Shown: positions 1 to 9,171, counted from the first letter of the stretch. The stretch is DNA of 64,000 nucleotides from Streptosporangium sandarakinum (GCF_013409935.1 NZ_JACCCO010000001.1:1860001-1924000), one strand, 5' to 3'. The notes: generated by a model from the sequence alone, not told the origin. A program made the numbers and translations.

Positions 1-69
1 GGCCTCGCCGAAGGTGAAAGTCCGGCAAAAACCGGGCGAAGCTCTCAGGCATCAATGACAGAGGGGGAG
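1..69 (+). promoter_or_regulatory. Glycine riboswitch, 3' part of aptamer
   Basis: The segment shows the hallmark glycine-aptamer pieces in order: CGCCGAAGG near 7-13, GCTCTCAGGC at 41-50, and ACAGAGGGGGAGG at 58-70. The 5' strand of the first stem lies before the window, so the element is incomplete here. It sits 35 bases upstream of gcvT, the classical location, where glycine binding turns on the glycine cleavage genes. Whether it is a single or tandem aptamer cannot be seen. Confidence 0.9.
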
Positions 70-104
70 GATGCTCTCATCCGTCCCCTGCCTGAGGTGC
101 GAAC

Positions 105-1196
105 ATGTCCCGACCCACGCCGCTGCGCGGCGTCCACGAGGCTCTCGGCGCCACCCTGACCGACTTCGCGGGCTGGCTGATGCCGCTGCGCTACGGCAGC
201 GAGTCCGCCGAGCACAACGCGGTCCGCCAGGCGGCGGGCCTGTTCGACCTCTCCCACATGGGCGAGATCTTCGTGACCGGCCCGCAGGCCGGTGAGGCCC
301 TCGACTACGCGCTGGTCGGCCACCTGTCGGCGCTGGAGCCGGGCCGCGCCCGCTACACCATGATCGTCGACCCGGACGGCGGCGTGCTGGACGACCTGAT
401 CGTCTACCGCCTGACCGCCGACGAGTTCATGGTCGTCGCCAACGCGTCCAACTACCCCCGGGTCGCCGCCGAGCTGACCGGCCGGGCCAAGGACTTCGAC
501 GCCGCGGTGGACGACCGCTCCGAGCAGTACGCGCTGGTCGCGGTGCAGGGCCCGAACTCGCGCGCCATCCTCGGCGGGCTCACCGACGCCGACCTCGACG
601 GCCTGAAGTACTACGCCGGCCTGCCCGCGACCGTCGCCGGGATCCAGGTCCTCATCGCCCGCACCGGCTACACCGGCGAGGACGGCTTCGAGCTGTTCGC
701 CGCCGCCGGTGACGCCGAGCCGCTGTGGGCGGCGCTGACCGAGGCGGGCGGCCCGCACGGCCTGGTCCCGGCGGGCCTGTCCGCCCGCGACACGCTCCGC
801 CTGGAGGCGGGCATGCCGCTGTACGGCAACGAGCTGACCGCCGAGCTGACCCCGTTCGACGCCGGGCTCGGCCGTGTGGTGAGGTTTGACAAACCGGGCG
901 ACTTCGTCGGCCGGGCCGCCCTGGAGCCTCTCAGGGACGTCCCGCCCGCGCGCCGCCTGGTCGGACTGATCGCGACCGGCCGCAGGGTGCCCCGCCACGG
1001 CTACCCGGTGGTCGTCGCCGACGACGGCGCCGTCGTCGGCGAGGTGACCAGCGGAGCCCCGTCCCAGACCCTCGGCCGGCCCATCGCCATGGCCTACGTG
1101 GACAGTGACCGCTCCGAGGGTCTGGCCGTGAGCATCCGGGGTACCCATGAAGCGGTCGAGGTCGTCGACCTGCCTTTCTACAGGAGGAAAAAGTGA
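105..1196 (+). CDS. gcvT: Glycine cleavage system T protein (aminomethyltransferase)
   Basis: GcvT moves the aminomethyl carbon from the lipoyl arm of GcvH to tetrahydrofolate, releasing ammonia. The 363-residue product has the normal length. It shows the N-terminal [10 protein letters not shown] block and the C-terminal [13 protein letters not shown] segment typical of the folate-binding T-protein fold. The ATG at 105 is preceded by GAGGTG (94-99). A glycine riboswitch lies just upstream, and gcvH starts inside the last codons (GTGA overlap at 1193-1196), so the two are translationally coupled. No gcvP is in view. Confidence 0.97.
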   Translation: MSRPTPLRGVHEALGATLTDFAGWLMPLRYGSESAEHNAVRQAAGLFDLSHMGEIFVTGPQAGEALDYALVGHLSALEPGRARYTMIVDPDGGVLDDLIVYRLTADEFMVVANASNYPRVAAELTGRAKDFDAAVDDRSEQYALVAVQGPNSRAILGGLTDADLDGLKYYAGLPATVAGIQVLIARTGYTGEDGFELFAAAGDAEPLWAALTEAGGPHGLVPAGLSARDTLRLEAGMPLYGNELTAELTPFDAGLGRVVRFDKPGDFVGRAALEPLRDVPPARRLVGLIATGRRVPRHGYPVVVADDGAVVGEVTSGAPSQTLGRPIAMAYVDSDRSEGLAVSIRGTHEAVEVVDLPFYRRKK

Positions 1197-1582
1197 GCAG
1201 CATTCCCGGTGACCTGCAGTACACCAAGGAGCACGAGTGGGTCGCGGGCATCGACGACGGCCTGACCCTCACCGTGGGCGTCACGGCCTACGCCGCCGAG
1301 GCCCTCGGTGACGTGGTCTACGTGCAGGTCCCTGAGGTCGGTTCCACCGTCGCCGCGGGCGACGCGGTCGGCGAGGTCGAGTCGACCAAGTCGGTGAGCG
1401 ACATCTTCGCCCCGGTGGGCGGCGAGATCACCGAGATCAACGAGTCGGTCGTGGACGACCCGTCGCTGGTCAACAGCGACCCCTACGGCGAAGGCTGGCT
1501 CTTCCGCATCCGCATGGAGGGCGAGCCCGAGGACCTCCTGTCCGCCGAGGAGTACGGCGTGCTCACCTCCGGTGAGTCCTGA
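1193..1582 (+). CDS. gcvH: Glycine cleavage system H protein
   Basis: A 129-residue lipoyl carrier that shuttles the aminomethyl group between the P, T and L proteins. The lipoylation motif VESTKSVSD places the modified lysine at Lys66, and the family C-terminal block GWLFRIRM is present. The GTG start overlaps the gcvT stop and has AGGAGG (1182-1187) at good spacing. It is under the same riboswitch as gcvT. glyA, which often follows in related genomes, is absent; serine dehydratase follows instead. Confidence 0.97.
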   Translation: MSSIPGDLQYTKEHEWVAGIDDGLTLTVGVTAYAAEALGDVVYVQVPEVGSTVAAGDAVGEVESTKSVSDIFAPVGGEITEINESVVDDPSLVNSDPYGEGWLFRIRMEGEPEDLLSAEEYGVLTSGES

Positions 1583-1659
1583 CCTCCTCTCACCAGAGCC
1601 GTGACCACGCGGGCCGCGGGGCGCGCGTGGTCACGGCGACGCAAGCAAGGACCAGATCA

Positions 1660-3036
1660 ATGGCGATCAGCGTCTTCGATCTCTTCAAGATCGGTATCGG
1701 CCCGTCCAGTTCGCACACCGGCGGCCCGATGGCCGCGGCGCACAGGTTCGCCCGCGGCCTCGCCCAGGACGGGCTGCTGGAGAAGACCGCGCGGGTCGAG
1801 GCGATCCTGTACGGCTCGCTCGGGCTGACCGGCAAGGGCCACGGCAGCGACAAGGCCGTCCTGCTCGGCCTGTCGGGCGAGAAGCCCGAACTGGTGGACG
1901 TCGACACCGTCGACGAACGGCTGGCCGCCATGCGCGAGAGCGGGACCGTCCGGCTGTACGGCTCGCACGAGATCCCCTTCGTGGTCGGTGAGGACCTCGT
2001 CTTCGAGCGGAAGATCTCGCTGCCGCACCACCCCAACGGCATGCGCTTCACCGCCTTCTCCGAGGCGGGCGACACGCTCCGCGAGAAGGTCTACTACTCG
2101 GTGGGCGGCGGGTTCGTGGTGGACGAGAACGCCACCGGCGCCGACCGGATCAAGCCGGACGACACCGCGGTGCCGTACCCCTTCACGACCGGCGCCGAGC
2201 TGCTGGCGCACTGCGCCGAGACCGGCCTGTCGATCTCCGGGCTGATGATGGAGAACGAGAAGGCGTTCGGCCGCTCCGCGCAGGAGATCCGCGACGGCCT
2301 GCTGAACCTGTGGCGGGTCATGGGCGAGTGCGTGCGGCGCGGCATCGACAAGGAGGGCGTGCTGCCCGGCGGGCTGAAGGTCCGCCGCCGGGCCCACCAG
2401 CTCCACCGGCGGCTCAGTGGCGAGTCGCCCGAGCGGGACCCGCTGCAGGCGATGGACTGGGTCTCGCTGTACGCGCTGGCGGTGAACGAGGAGAACGCGG
2501 CCGGCGGCCGGATCGTCACCGCCCCGACGAACGGCGCCGCGGGCATCATCCCGGCCGTGCTCACCTACTACCATCGGTTCACGCCGACGCCCGGCGAGGA
2601 CGGCGTGGTGCGCTTCCTGCTCACCGCCGGGGCGATCGGCGTGCTGTTCAAGGAGAACGCCTCCATCTCCGGCGCCGAGGTCGGCTGCCAGGGCGAGGTC
2701 GGCTCGGCCTGCTCGATGGCCGCGGCCGGGCTCACCGAGGCGCTGGGCGGCACCCCGGAGCAGGTGGAGAACGCCGCCGAGATCGGCATCGAGCACAACC
2801 TCGGCCTGACCTGCGATCCGATCGGCGGGCTGGTGCAGATCCCGTGCATCGAGCGCAACGCGGTGGCCTCGATCAAGGCGATCACCGCCGCCCGGATCGC
2901 GCTGCGCGGCGACGGCCGGCACTTCGTCTCGCTGGACAAGGCGATCAAGACGATGCGCGACACCGGCCGGGACATGCTCGACAAGTACAAGGAGACCAGC
3001 CGCGGCGGGCTCGCGGTGAACGTCATCGAGTGCTGA
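1660..3036 (+). CDS. sdaA: L-serine ammonia-lyase, one-chain [4Fe-4S] type
   Basis: Converts L-serine to pyruvate and ammonia using a [4Fe-4S] cluster. The start ATG at 1660 gives the classic [20 protein letters not shown] opening and a 458-residue chain; a GTG 33 bases upstream is in frame but unneeded. Cys343, Cys385 and Cys396 ([23 protein letters not shown]) match the cluster ligands known from the Legionella enzyme. The last residue is Cys458, the 'tail-in-mouth' cysteine known in that family. Same strand as gcvTH with a 77-base gap, so glycine could be turned to serine and then pyruvate. Confidence 0.95.
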   Translation: MAISVFDLFKIGIGPSSSHTGGPMAAAHRFARGLAQDGLLEKTARVEAILYGSLGLTGKGHGSDKAVLLGLSGEKPELVDVDTVDERLAAMRESGTVRLYGSHEIPFVVGEDLVFERKISLPHHPNGMRFTAFSEAGDTLREKVYYSVGGGFVVDENATGADRIKPDDTAVPYPFTTGAELLAHCAETGLSISGLMMENEKAFGRSAQEIRDGLLNLWRVMGECVRRGIDKEGVLPGGLKVRRRAHQLHRRLSGESPERDPLQAMDWVSLYALAVNEENAAGGRIVTAPTNGAAGIIPAVLTYYHRFTPTPGEDGVVRFLLTAGAIGVLFKENASISGAEVGCQGEVGSACSMAAAGLTEALGGTPEQVENAAEIGIEHNLGLTCDPIGGLVQIPCIERNAVASIKAITAARIALRGDGRHFVSLDKAIKTMRDTGRDMLDKYKETSRGGLAVNVIEC

Positions 3037-3043
3037 CCCGCCA

Positions 3044-3076
3044 CCGGCCCGGCAGGGGTCTCCCCCGCCGGGCCCG
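3044..3076 (+). terminator. Hairpin terminator after sdaA
   Basis: GGCCCGGC (3046-3053) pairs perfectly with GCCGGGCC (3067-3074), with an inner GGGG/CCCC stem closing on a TCT loop. It starts about ten bases after the sdaA stop. No U-tract follows, as is common for actinomycete terminators. Confidence 0.6.
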
Positions 3077-3091
3077 GTCCGGTCGCCGGTA

Positions 3092-3188
3092 CGGCACGGC
3101 GGACGGGCCTCCACGCCGGATTCGATCCGGCGGCCGGGGCGGCACGGCGGACGGATCTCCCCCCCCCCCCCCCCCCCCGCCGGATTCG
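3092..3188. repeat. Direct repeat with C20 homopolymer
   Basis: A unit beginning CGGCACGGCGGACGG and ending GCCGGATTCG occurs at 3092-3124 and again at 3140-3188. The second copy carries an uninterrupted run of 20 C at 3159-3178 where the first has only CTCCAC. It lies between sdaA and the next gene. The tract could slip in replication or be a sequencing-length error. Confidence 0.8.
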
Positions 3189-3373
3189 GCCCGGGTTCCC
3201 CGCCCTCCGGAGCGGCCGCCGCGCGGGAACGTCTCCGGTGCGAGACCACCGAATCGGCATAAAAGCCACCTTCTCGCACCTGATCTTCGTCGCGCGGCCT
3301 ATGCTGGTTGGCTCGTCGCGGAGGTCCCGGCCGCAGGGGCCTCCCGCCCCAGACGAACCCGGGAGGTCGGAAG

Positions 3374-5293
3374 GTGTCAGCGGGAGTACGTCCGGACCGC
3401 CGTTCCCCGCGCATCCTCCGCCTCCTCGGCGCCCACCGGATATTCCTGGCCGCGCTGCTGGCCGGGGGCGCGCTGCGGGCCCTGGCCGTGCTCGGCTACC
3501 GCCCGGCCCTGTGGTTCTGGGCCGACTCCTTCGTCTACCTCAACGGCGGCCTCGACCCGCGGCCCATGGAGTCGCGGCCCGCGGGATACTCGCTGTTCCT
3601 GTGGCTGCTGCACCCGCTGTCCAGCGTGCCGGCCGTCGTCGTGGTCCAGCACCTGCTGGGCCTGGCCACGGCGGCCTGCGTCTACCTCGTGCTGCGCCGT
3701 CAGGGCGGCCTGCCCGGCTGGGGCGCCACGCTCGCCGCCCTGCCGGTCCTGCTGGACGTCCACCAGGTCCAGCTCGAACACCTCGTCATGGCCGACTCCC
3801 TGATGGAGTTCCTCGCGGTGCTGGCCGTCACGCTGCTGATGCGGCGGGAGCGGCCGGGCGTCCGGGCCGGTCTGCTCGCCGGGCTGCTGCTGGCCGCGGC
3901 GACCGCCACCCGGACGATCGGCCTGCCGCTGACCGCCGTCGTCCTCGTCTGCCTGGTGATCCGCCGGGCCGGCTGGCGGGCGGTCACCGCCACCGCCGTG
4001 GCCGCCGCGCTGGGCCTCGGCGCCTACGCCGCCTGGTTCCGCTCCGAGTACGGCACCTACGGGATGACCCGGGGCAACGCCTTCCTGTACGCGCGCACGC
4101 TCACCTTCGCCGACTGCGCGAAGATCAGGCCGGCCGGCCCGGAGGCCGCCCTGTGCCCCGACGAACCGGTCGGCGAGCGCAAGGCCCCGCCGGTCTACAT
4201 CTGGGACGGTTCCTCCCCGCTGAACAAGGTCAAGGGGAGCTGGGCCGAGCGCGACCGGCTCGCCGGCGACTTCGCCGCCCAGGCCATCAGGGCACAGCCC
4301 CTCGACTTCCTGCGCACCGGTCTGGCCGACGTGGTCCACATCTTCGACTGGAACCGCCGCGTCTACCCCACCCCCGGCCCGCAGAGCGCCTACGTCTTCC
4401 CGGAGACGGCCAGGCCCTTCCCCAAGGGGACCGCCTCCCAGGGCCGGACGGCCGAGGAGATCACCGTCGCCTACCAGGGCGCCTCCGGCCGGCCCGTGCT
4501 GGCCGAGCCGTACGCCGGGCTGCTCCGCGACTACCAGCTGTACGGCTACCTGCGCGGCCCGTTCATCGCCGTGATCGCGCTGATCGGCCTGGCCGGCGTC
4601 CTGGCGCGCGTCCGGCGGCTCGGCGGCGTCGTGCTGCTGCCGTGGGCGGCCGGCGCGACGCTGCTGGCGCTGCCGCCGTTCATCGCGGCCTTCGACCACC
4701 GGTACGTGGTGCCCGCGCTGCCGTTCGCCTGCCTGGCGGCCGGGCTGGCCTTCTCCCGGGCCTCCCGGGAGGCCCGGGACGCGTCCGGCCCGGCGGTCCC
4801 GACGGCCGGGTTGAGCGACCTGCTCGTGCATCCGCTCCCGCCCGCGGCGGCGGGGTCGCCCATGACGGCCGGCGCCTTCCCCGGCGCCTTCCCCGGCGCC
4901 TTCCCGGATGCGGGTGACCGGGACCCGTGGGCGGACCGGCCGGCGGCGCCCGCCGCACCGGCCGGGTCCCGGGCCGGAGGGTCAGCGCCGTCCGACGTGC
5001 AGCCGGACGACCGCCCCGAGATCGTCGTCGCCGACCGTCCGGCGCACCTTGCCGACCGCGTCGCGGTTCAGCCGCGCGACGAGCTTCGCGAGATCCGACG
5101 ACGGCCCGCAGGTCACCGAGATCCGCAGCCGGTCGCATTTGACCCACCGGACGCGGATCCGGCTGAGCCCTTCGATTTCTTTAAGCGCAACCCCCAGCAT
5201 GGCGGTCGCGCTGCCGCTCCGGCTCCCCCATCGTCCCAGCCCCACGGCCCGGATCAGCCAGCGGATCGACAGCAGCGCCAGCGCCGTCAGTAG
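3374..5293 (+). CDS. Polytopic membrane protein, GT-C glycosyltransferase-like
   Basis: Residues 1-470 carry roughly ten hydrophobic segments. An acidic motif in the first outside loop ([11 protein letters not shown]) resembles lipid-dependent glycosyltransferases of the ArnT/PMT type. The substrate is unknown. The GTG at 3374 is chosen because GGGAGG (3361-3366) precedes it; a TTG at 3308 is less likely. Beyond about residue 495 the chain has no membrane segments, becomes Pro/Ala/Arg-rich, contains a GAFP triplet repeat (about 4870-4905), and then lies antisense over the AmaP gene for 312 bases. The tail is therefore suspect. A stop in a neighbouring frame at 4915-4917 would end the gene before the overlap, suggesting a frame change in the repeat. 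Confidence 0.7.
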   Translation: MSAGVRPDRRSPRILRLLGAHRIFLAALLAGGALRALAVLGYRPALWFWADSFVYLNGGLDPRPMESRPAGYSLFLWLLHPLSSVPAVVVVQHLLGLATAACVYLVLRRQGGLPGWGATLAALPVLLDVHQVQLEHLVMADSLMEFLAVLAVTLLMRRERPGVRAGLLAGLLLAAATATRTIGLPLTAVVLVCLVIRRAGWRAVTATAVAAALGLGAYAAWFRSEYGTYGMTRGNAFLYARTLTFADCAKIRPAGPEAALCPDEPVGERKAPPVYIWDGSSPLNKVKGSWAERDRLAGDFAAQAIRAQPLDFLRTGLADVVHIFDWNRRVYPTPGPQSAYVFPETARPFPKGTASQGRTAEEITVAYQGASGRPVLAEPYAGLLRDYQLYGYLRGPFIAVIALIGLAGVLARVRRLGGVVLLPWAAGATLLALPPFIAAFDHRYVVPALPFACLAAGLAFSRASREARDASGPAVPTAGLSDLLVHPLPPAAAGSPMTAGAFPGAFPGAFPDAGDRDPWADRPAAPAAPAGSRAGGSAPSDVQPDDRPEIVVADRPAHLADRVAVQPRDELREIRRRPAGHRDPQPVAFDPPDADPAEPFDFFKRNPQHGGRAAAPAPPSSQPHGPDQPADRQQRQRRQ

Positions 5294-5479
5294 CAGCGCG
5301 GCCACCCACCCCGCCCACGGGTGCTCGGCCGCGTGGGCGGGCAGCCCGCGGGGCAGCAGGCGCTCCCCACGCGGCCAGGGGAGCCTGCCCTCCCCGCGCA
5401 GGAAGCCGTAGAGGCCAGCCGCGGCCAGCGCCAGCCCGACGACGGCGAGCCCGACGCGGTTTCCCCGGTACGGCCTCAT
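4982..5479 (-). CDS. amaP: Alkaline-shock membrane anchor protein AmaP-like
   Basis: 165 residues with two membrane helices (about 9-26 and 57-75) followed by a soluble domain, the layout of AmaP proteins that tether Asp23-family proteins to the membrane. The ATG at 5479 opens [18 protein letters not shown], typical of the family. It lies 41 bases after the DUF6286 gene on the same strand, a pairing usual in actinomycetes. The Asp23/Gls24 genes that normally precede this pair are not in the window. Its 3' 312 bases are overlapped antisense by the preceding plus-strand reading frame. Confidence 0.75.
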   Translation of the reverse strand: MRPYRGNRVGLAVVGLALAAAGLYGFLRGEGRLPWPRGERLLPRGLPAHAAEHPWAGWVAALLLTALALLSIRWLIRAVGLGRWGSRSGSATAMLGVALKEIEGLSRIRVRWVKCDRLRISVTCGPSSDLAKLVARLNRDAVGKVRRTVGDDDLGAVVRLHVGRR

Positions 5480-5520
5480 CCGCGATCCCCGTCCATCCGT
5501 CTCCCCCGTCCACCGGCCAT

Positions 5521-6138
5521 CTAGAGCCTCCGCCTGCGGAGCCGTACCACGATCTCCCCCTCGGAGATCGCGCCCAGGCCCGCCAGCCGGTCGCCCACCA
5601 CCGTGCCGACCTGGCGGAGCAGGGGGCCGGTCCGCTCGGCGCCGCTGATGACCGTGATCTCGATGTCCCGCGCGCCGAGGCGCACCCGCGCGCCGGTCAC
5701 CTCGTCCACCGACTCGGCCGCCGCCCGGAGCGTACGGCGCAGCGCGCTCCTGGTCAGGCCGATGTACAGCCGCGGGTCGGAGGTCTCCAGCGGCACCAGC
5801 CGGGTGCGTCCCGGCAGCAGCGCGAGGGTGAGCAGCGCGGCGCCGGCCACGATCGCGCCCAGCGAGACGAGGATCACGGCGGGGTCCGACCAGGCGGCGG
5901 CGCCGGGCCCGACGGCGATCCTCCGGTACGGCACCCGCCCCAGCGGGTGGTCCGTCACCATCCCGACCGTCACCCCGGCGGCGGCCGACAGCGCGGTGGA
6001 CGTCATCAGGGCGACCACCACGCCGGCCGGGCTCCTGGCCGGGCGGAACAGCCGTACCGCCCGGCGGCGGGCGGCGTGCTGCTGCTCCTCGGCCGTCGTC
6101 CCCCCGACTCCCGCGGTCTCCTGAAGGCTACTCGTCAC
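5521..6138 (-). CDS. DUF6286-type membrane protein of the Asp23/AmaP cluster
   Basis: 205 residues from a GTG at 6138 (opening VTSSLQETAG). It has a basic stretch, one membrane helix (about 32-52), a second (about 79-101), and a C-terminal soluble domain with VRLGARDIEITV. This domain order matches DUF6286 proteins next to AmaP genes. The molecular function is unknown; involvement in envelope stress is inferred from context. It is likely co-transcribed with amaP. Confidence 0.7.
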   Translation of the reverse strand: MTSSLQETAGVGGTTAEEQQHAARRRAVRLFRPARSPAGVVVALMTSTALSAAAGVTVGMVTDHPLGRVPYRRIAVGPGAAAWSDPAVILVSLGAIVAGAALLTLALLPGRTRLVPLETSDPRLYIGLTRSALRRTLRAAAESVDEVTGARVRLGARDIEITVISGAERTGPLLRQVGTVVGDRLAGLGAISEGEIVVRLRRRRL

Positions 6139-6236
6139 GCCCCCAGGCTTAACCGGCCGGAGGCCCTCGCGCGGGCCGCGACCTGCCATTTTCATGATCT
6201 TGGGATCGCCCTGGCGGGAGACTTTACCGCCGCCCA

Positions 6237-6263
6237 CCGAACATGAATACTACTCATGTTCGG
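6237..6263. promoter_or_regulatory. Perfect 10-bp inverted repeat, likely operator
   Basis: CCGAACATGA (6237-6246) and TCATGTTCGG (6254-6263) are exact inverted copies separated by seven bases. It ends 23 bases before the ATG of the PLP enzyme gene, the usual place for a TetR- or GntR-type repressor site. No cognate regulator is adjacent. Confidence 0.65.
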
Positions 6264-6286
6264 TGTCGCCGGGTTATCCTGCGGTC

Positions 6287-7480
6287 ATGGACGACCGTCA
6301 GCGCTACGACCGGGCCACCGCGCACCTGGACCCCCCGTTCGCCGTCCTCGACCTGGCGGCCATGCGCTCCAACGCGGAGAGCATGGTCCGGCGGGCCGGC
6401 GGCAAGCCGATCAGGGTCGCCAGCAAGTCGATCCGCTCCCGCCCCGTCCTCGAACGGATCCTCGCCATGGACGGCTTCGCCGGCATCATGGCCTTCACCC
6501 TGCCCGAGGCCCTCTGGCTCGTCTCCACCGGGCTGCGTGACGTGCTCGTGGCCTACCCCACCGCCGACCGCGCCGCGCTCGCCGAACTGGCCGCCGACGG
6601 CCGTGCGGCCCGGGAGATCACGATCATGGTCGACCACCCCGACCACCTGGACCTCGTCGAGTCGGCCGTGGCCGGCGTCCGCGACCGCCACGAGATCCGG
6701 GTCTGCCTGGACATCGACGCGGGGTTCGTCGCGCTCGGCGGCCGGCTCCGGGTCGGCGCCCGCCGCTCCGCCGTGCGCGAGGCCGACCAGGCCGCCGACC
6801 TGGCGGCCGACATCGCCAAGCGGACCGGCTTCCGCCTCGTCGGGCTGATGGCCTACGAGGCCCAGATCGCCGGAGTCGGCGACGCCGCGCCGGGCAGCCC
6901 CGCCCGCACCCGGGCGATCCGGTGGATGCAGGCCAGGTCGCGGCGCGAGCTCGTCTCCCGCCGGGGCCGCATCGTCCACGCCGTCCGCCAGGTCGCCGAC
7001 CTGGAGTTCGTCAACGGCGGCGGCACCGGCAGCATCGAGAAGACCGCCCGCGAGAAGGCCGTCACCGAGATCGCCGCCGGATCCGGCTTCTTCCATCCCC
7101 GCCTGTTCGACTTCTACCGCGGCTTCACCGGCCGGCCCGCCGCGCTGTTCGCCCTCCCGGTCGTCCGCCGCCCCGCCCCCGGCGTCGTCACCGTCCTCGG
7201 CGGCGGCTACCACGCCTCCGGCGCCCCCGGCCCGGACCGCCTCCCCCAGCCGTATCTCCCCTGCGGGCTGCGCTACGACCCCGACGAGGGCGCCGGGGAG
7301 GTCCAGACGCCCCTCCTCGGCCAGGCGGCCGAGGACCTGCGCGTCGGCGACCGCGTCTGGTTCCGCCACGCCAAGGCCGGCGAGCTGTCCGAACGCTTCG
7401 CGCGCCTGTACCTCGTCGACGGCGAGAAGATCGTGGAGGAGGCGCCCACCTACCGCGGTGAGGGCCGGACCTTCCTCTGA
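6287..7480 (+). CDS. PLP-dependent amino acid deaminase/aldolase (D-threonine aldolase-like)
   Basis: 397 residues with an N-terminal alanine-racemase-type barrel and a C-terminal D-serine dehydratase-like beta domain. The expected PLP lysine is Lys47 in RVASKSIRS, and VNGGGTGS is the phosphate-binding loop. The C-terminal metal-site region (GDRVWFRHAKAGE) resembles D-threonine aldolases and D-serine deaminases. Exact substrate cannot be set. The ATG at 6287 is chosen because the protein begins like its family (FAVLDLAAMRSN). It is controlled by a palindrome just upstream and ends at a strong hairpin. Confidence 0.8.
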   Translation: MDDRQRYDRATAHLDPPFAVLDLAAMRSNAESMVRRAGGKPIRVASKSIRSRPVLERILAMDGFAGIMAFTLPEALWLVSTGLRDVLVAYPTADRAALAELAADGRAAREITIMVDHPDHLDLVESAVAGVRDRHEIRVCLDIDAGFVALGGRLRVGARRSAVREADQAADLAADIAKRTGFRLVGLMAYEAQIAGVGDAAPGSPARTRAIRWMQARSRRELVSRRGRIVHAVRQVADLEFVNGGGTGSIEKTAREKAVTEIAAGSGFFHPRLFDFYRGFTGRPAALFALPVVRRPAPGVVTVLGGGYHASGAPGPDRLPQPYLPCGLRYDPDEGAGEVQTPLLGQAAEDLRVGDRVWFRHAKAGELSERFARLYLVDGEKIVEEAPTYRGEGRTFL

Positions 7481-7501
7481 GACCGGACCCGCGGCCTTCG
7501 C

Positions 7502-7533
7502 GGCGCGGTCCGCGAGCCTTCGCGGACCGCGCC
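7502..7533 (+). terminator. Strong 13-bp hairpin terminator
   Basis: GGCGCGGTCCGCG (7502-7514) pairs exactly with CGCGGACCGCGCC (7521-7533) around an AGCCTT loop, 22 bases after the PLP enzyme stop. The DUF3618 gene converges from the other side, so it can serve both. Confidence 0.75.
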
Positions 7534-7648
7534 GTGAGCCTTCCGCGCGGCCCGGACGGCGAGCCCGTGGAGCGCCGACCGGCCGCGCCCCCGGGCCTGG
7601 CCGGGTCAGCGGGCCGGGTCGCCGACGCCGGCCGTACGGCCCGCCGGG

Positions 7649-7987
7649 TCAGCGGCGGCGGCGCCGCCAGAGCAGGACCGCCGCGCTGACCGCGAGCACC
7701 GCCCCCACACCCACCAGGATCGGCCCGAGCTCCGGCTGCTCCCCGGCCCAGAGGTCCTCCGGCTCCTCCCCCGGCCGCACCGGCCGCGGGTTGAGCCCGA
7801 CCGCCTCACCGACCCGCTCGCCCACCGAGACCAGGAACCTCCTGGCGTCCGACTCGGCCTTGGCGACCGTCCGGCGCGCGACGTTCTTCGGGCTCACCCG
7901 GTCGGCGATGGCATCCACCGTCTGGGCCAACTCGGCACGGGTCCGCGCGATCCGCCGTTCCAGCTCCATGGGATCGGTGTCCGCCAT
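7649..7987 (-). CDS. DUF3618 domain membrane protein
   Basis: 112 residues. The N-terminal MELERRIARTRAELAQTVDAI helix followed by DRVSPKNVARRT is the DUF3618 signature. A C-terminal membrane helix ends in a run of five arginines. The function of the family is unknown. ATG at 7987 is preceded by GGAGAG. It is transcribed away from bcp across a 111-base region. Confidence 0.85.
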   Translation of the reverse strand: MADTDPMELERRIARTRAELAQTVDAIADRVSPKNVARRTVAKAESDARRFLVSVGERVGEAVGLNPRPVRPGEEPEDLWAGEQPELGPILVGVGAVLAVSAAVLLWRRRRR

Positions 7988-8098
7988 GGCTCTCCTCTCA
8001 TCGCCCTTGACATCGATCAGTCTGTCAGGTCCGTCCCCCCGACGACACTTCGGGCCGACCGGTAAGTTGACCCGGGAACGATTCCACGGAGGGACACA

Positions 8099-8566
8099 AT
8101 GAAACTCGAGCCCGGCGACGCCGCCCCGGACTTCGCCCTTCCCGCCGCCGACGGCACGACCGTCTCCCTGGAGGGGCTGCGCGGCAGGCGGGTGATCCTG
8201 TACTTCTATCCCGCCGCGATGACCCCGGGCTGCACCAAGCAGGCCTGCGACTTCCGCGACAGCCTCGACTCGCTGGCCGCCGCCGGCTTCGCCGTACTCG
8301 GTGTGTCGAAGGACTCCCCCGCCAGGCTGACGAAGTTCGCCGAGCGCGACGCGCTGACCTTCCCGCTGCTGTCGGACCCGCAACTGGAGGTCCACAAGGC
8401 GTACGGCGCGCACGGCGAGAAGACGATGTACGGCAGGACCACCGTCGGGGTGCTGCGCTCCACCTTCGTCATCGACGCCGACGGCAAAATCGAAAAGGCC
8501 CTCTACAACGTGAAGGCGACCGGCCACGTGGCCCGTCTCCGCCGCGAGCTGGGCGTCGACCAGTAG
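8099..8566 (+). CDS. bcp: Thioredoxin-dependent peroxiredoxin Bcp
   Basis: 155 residues, atypical 2-Cys peroxiredoxin that reduces peroxides in the cytosol. Peroxidatic Cys45 and resolving Cys50 are in PGCTKQACDFRD, five apart as in E. coli Bcp. The active-site Thr/Pro (MTPGC) is present. ATG at 8099 has GGAGGG upstream. It stands alone and is divergent from the DUF3618 gene. Confidence 0.95.
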   Translation: MKLEPGDAAPDFALPAADGTTVSLEGLRGRRVILYFYPAAMTPGCTKQACDFRDSLDSLAAAGFAVLGVSKDSPARLTKFAERDALTFPLLSDPQLEVHKAYGAHGEKTMYGRTTVGVLRSTFVIDADGKIEKALYNVKATGHVARLRRELGVDQ

Positions 8567-8634
8567 CTCTTCCCCTTTTACAGCCATTCGAGCGCACCCC
8601 GGGGATTGTCGGTCGCACCGCCCGTCCTCGGGGC

Positions 8635-9098
8635 GTGCCCATCAAATATGAATACGCCCCCGAAATGCCGGCCGAGGCGGCGGCGGAATCCCTCGGCGTC
8701 ACCGAGGTCCCCCGCCGCCTGGGCATGACCGTCGCCGGAGGCGACCACGCCCACATCAGCCGTCGGCCGAAACGCTTCGGGATCGTCACGTCCCATTTCC
8801 TCGGCCAGGCTCACCACGGGGAGGTTGCTCGTCCCGGCGTCTGTCACCGGGCCGGATTCTCCGCGCGCTCCCACCCGGCTCCCACCGGATCAGGCCCCCG
8901 TGCCGCGCCGGGCGCCGCGGGAAGTGGGCGCGCCCTACCGGTGCGAGGGCTGTAAGATCGGGGGAGCCTGGCCGGGCCGGGCCCTGACCCCGCACGTCGG
9001 CCACATCAACGGCGACCGGCTCGACAACAGAATAAAAAACTTGCGATTTCTCTGCCCGAACCGCCATTCTCAGACAGAGAATCTCGCAGGAAAAAGCA
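8635..9098 (+). pseudogene. Frameshifted HNH endonuclease remnant
   Basis: The first half, from GTG 8635 to about 8811, reads SRRPKRFGIVTSHFLGQ, a block seen before the nuclease domain in small actinomycete HNH proteins. The second half is in the +2 frame from about 8905 and reads YRCEGCKIG, then GHINGD and NLRFLCPNRHSQT. No single frame joins them; the shift lies between about 8812 and 8905. In the second part the usual CPNCH is CPNRH (Arg codon 9062-9064), removing a zinc cysteine, though the H-N-H residues remain. The second frame runs without a stop into the tRNA-like gene at 9099. This is most likely a dead gene. Confidence 0.7.
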
Positions 9099-9171
9099 GG
9101 GGCCGTAGCCCAACGGTAGAGGCGGCAGTCTTAGGAACTGTACAGAGCGGGTTCGAATCCCGTCGGCCCCA
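9099..9171 (+). tRNA. tRNA-like gene, anticodon UAG, short variable arm
   Basis: 73 bases fold as a cloverleaf: acceptor GGGGCCG (9099-9105) with CGGCCCC (9164-9170), weak D stem (GCC/GGC), anticodon stem GCAGT/ACTGT around loop CTTAGGA, 5-base variable region, T arm GCGGG-TTCGAAT-CCCGT, discriminator A. The anticodon reads UAG, which decodes the Leu codon CUA, yet bacterial tRNA-Leu should have a long variable arm. The CCA end is not encoded. It abuts a broken HNH endonuclease gene. It may be an atypical or decayed tRNA; the amino acid is unassigned. Confidence 0.75.

Noticed and set aside
8578..8874. Minus-strand 98-codon frame
   Set aside because: Overlaps the HNH remnant and has no recognisable features; ordinary antisense openness in GC-rich DNA.
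9132..9134. Amber-suppressor tRNA
   Set aside because: A UAG-codon suppressor needs anticodon CUA; here the anticodon itself is UAG and would read CUA codons.
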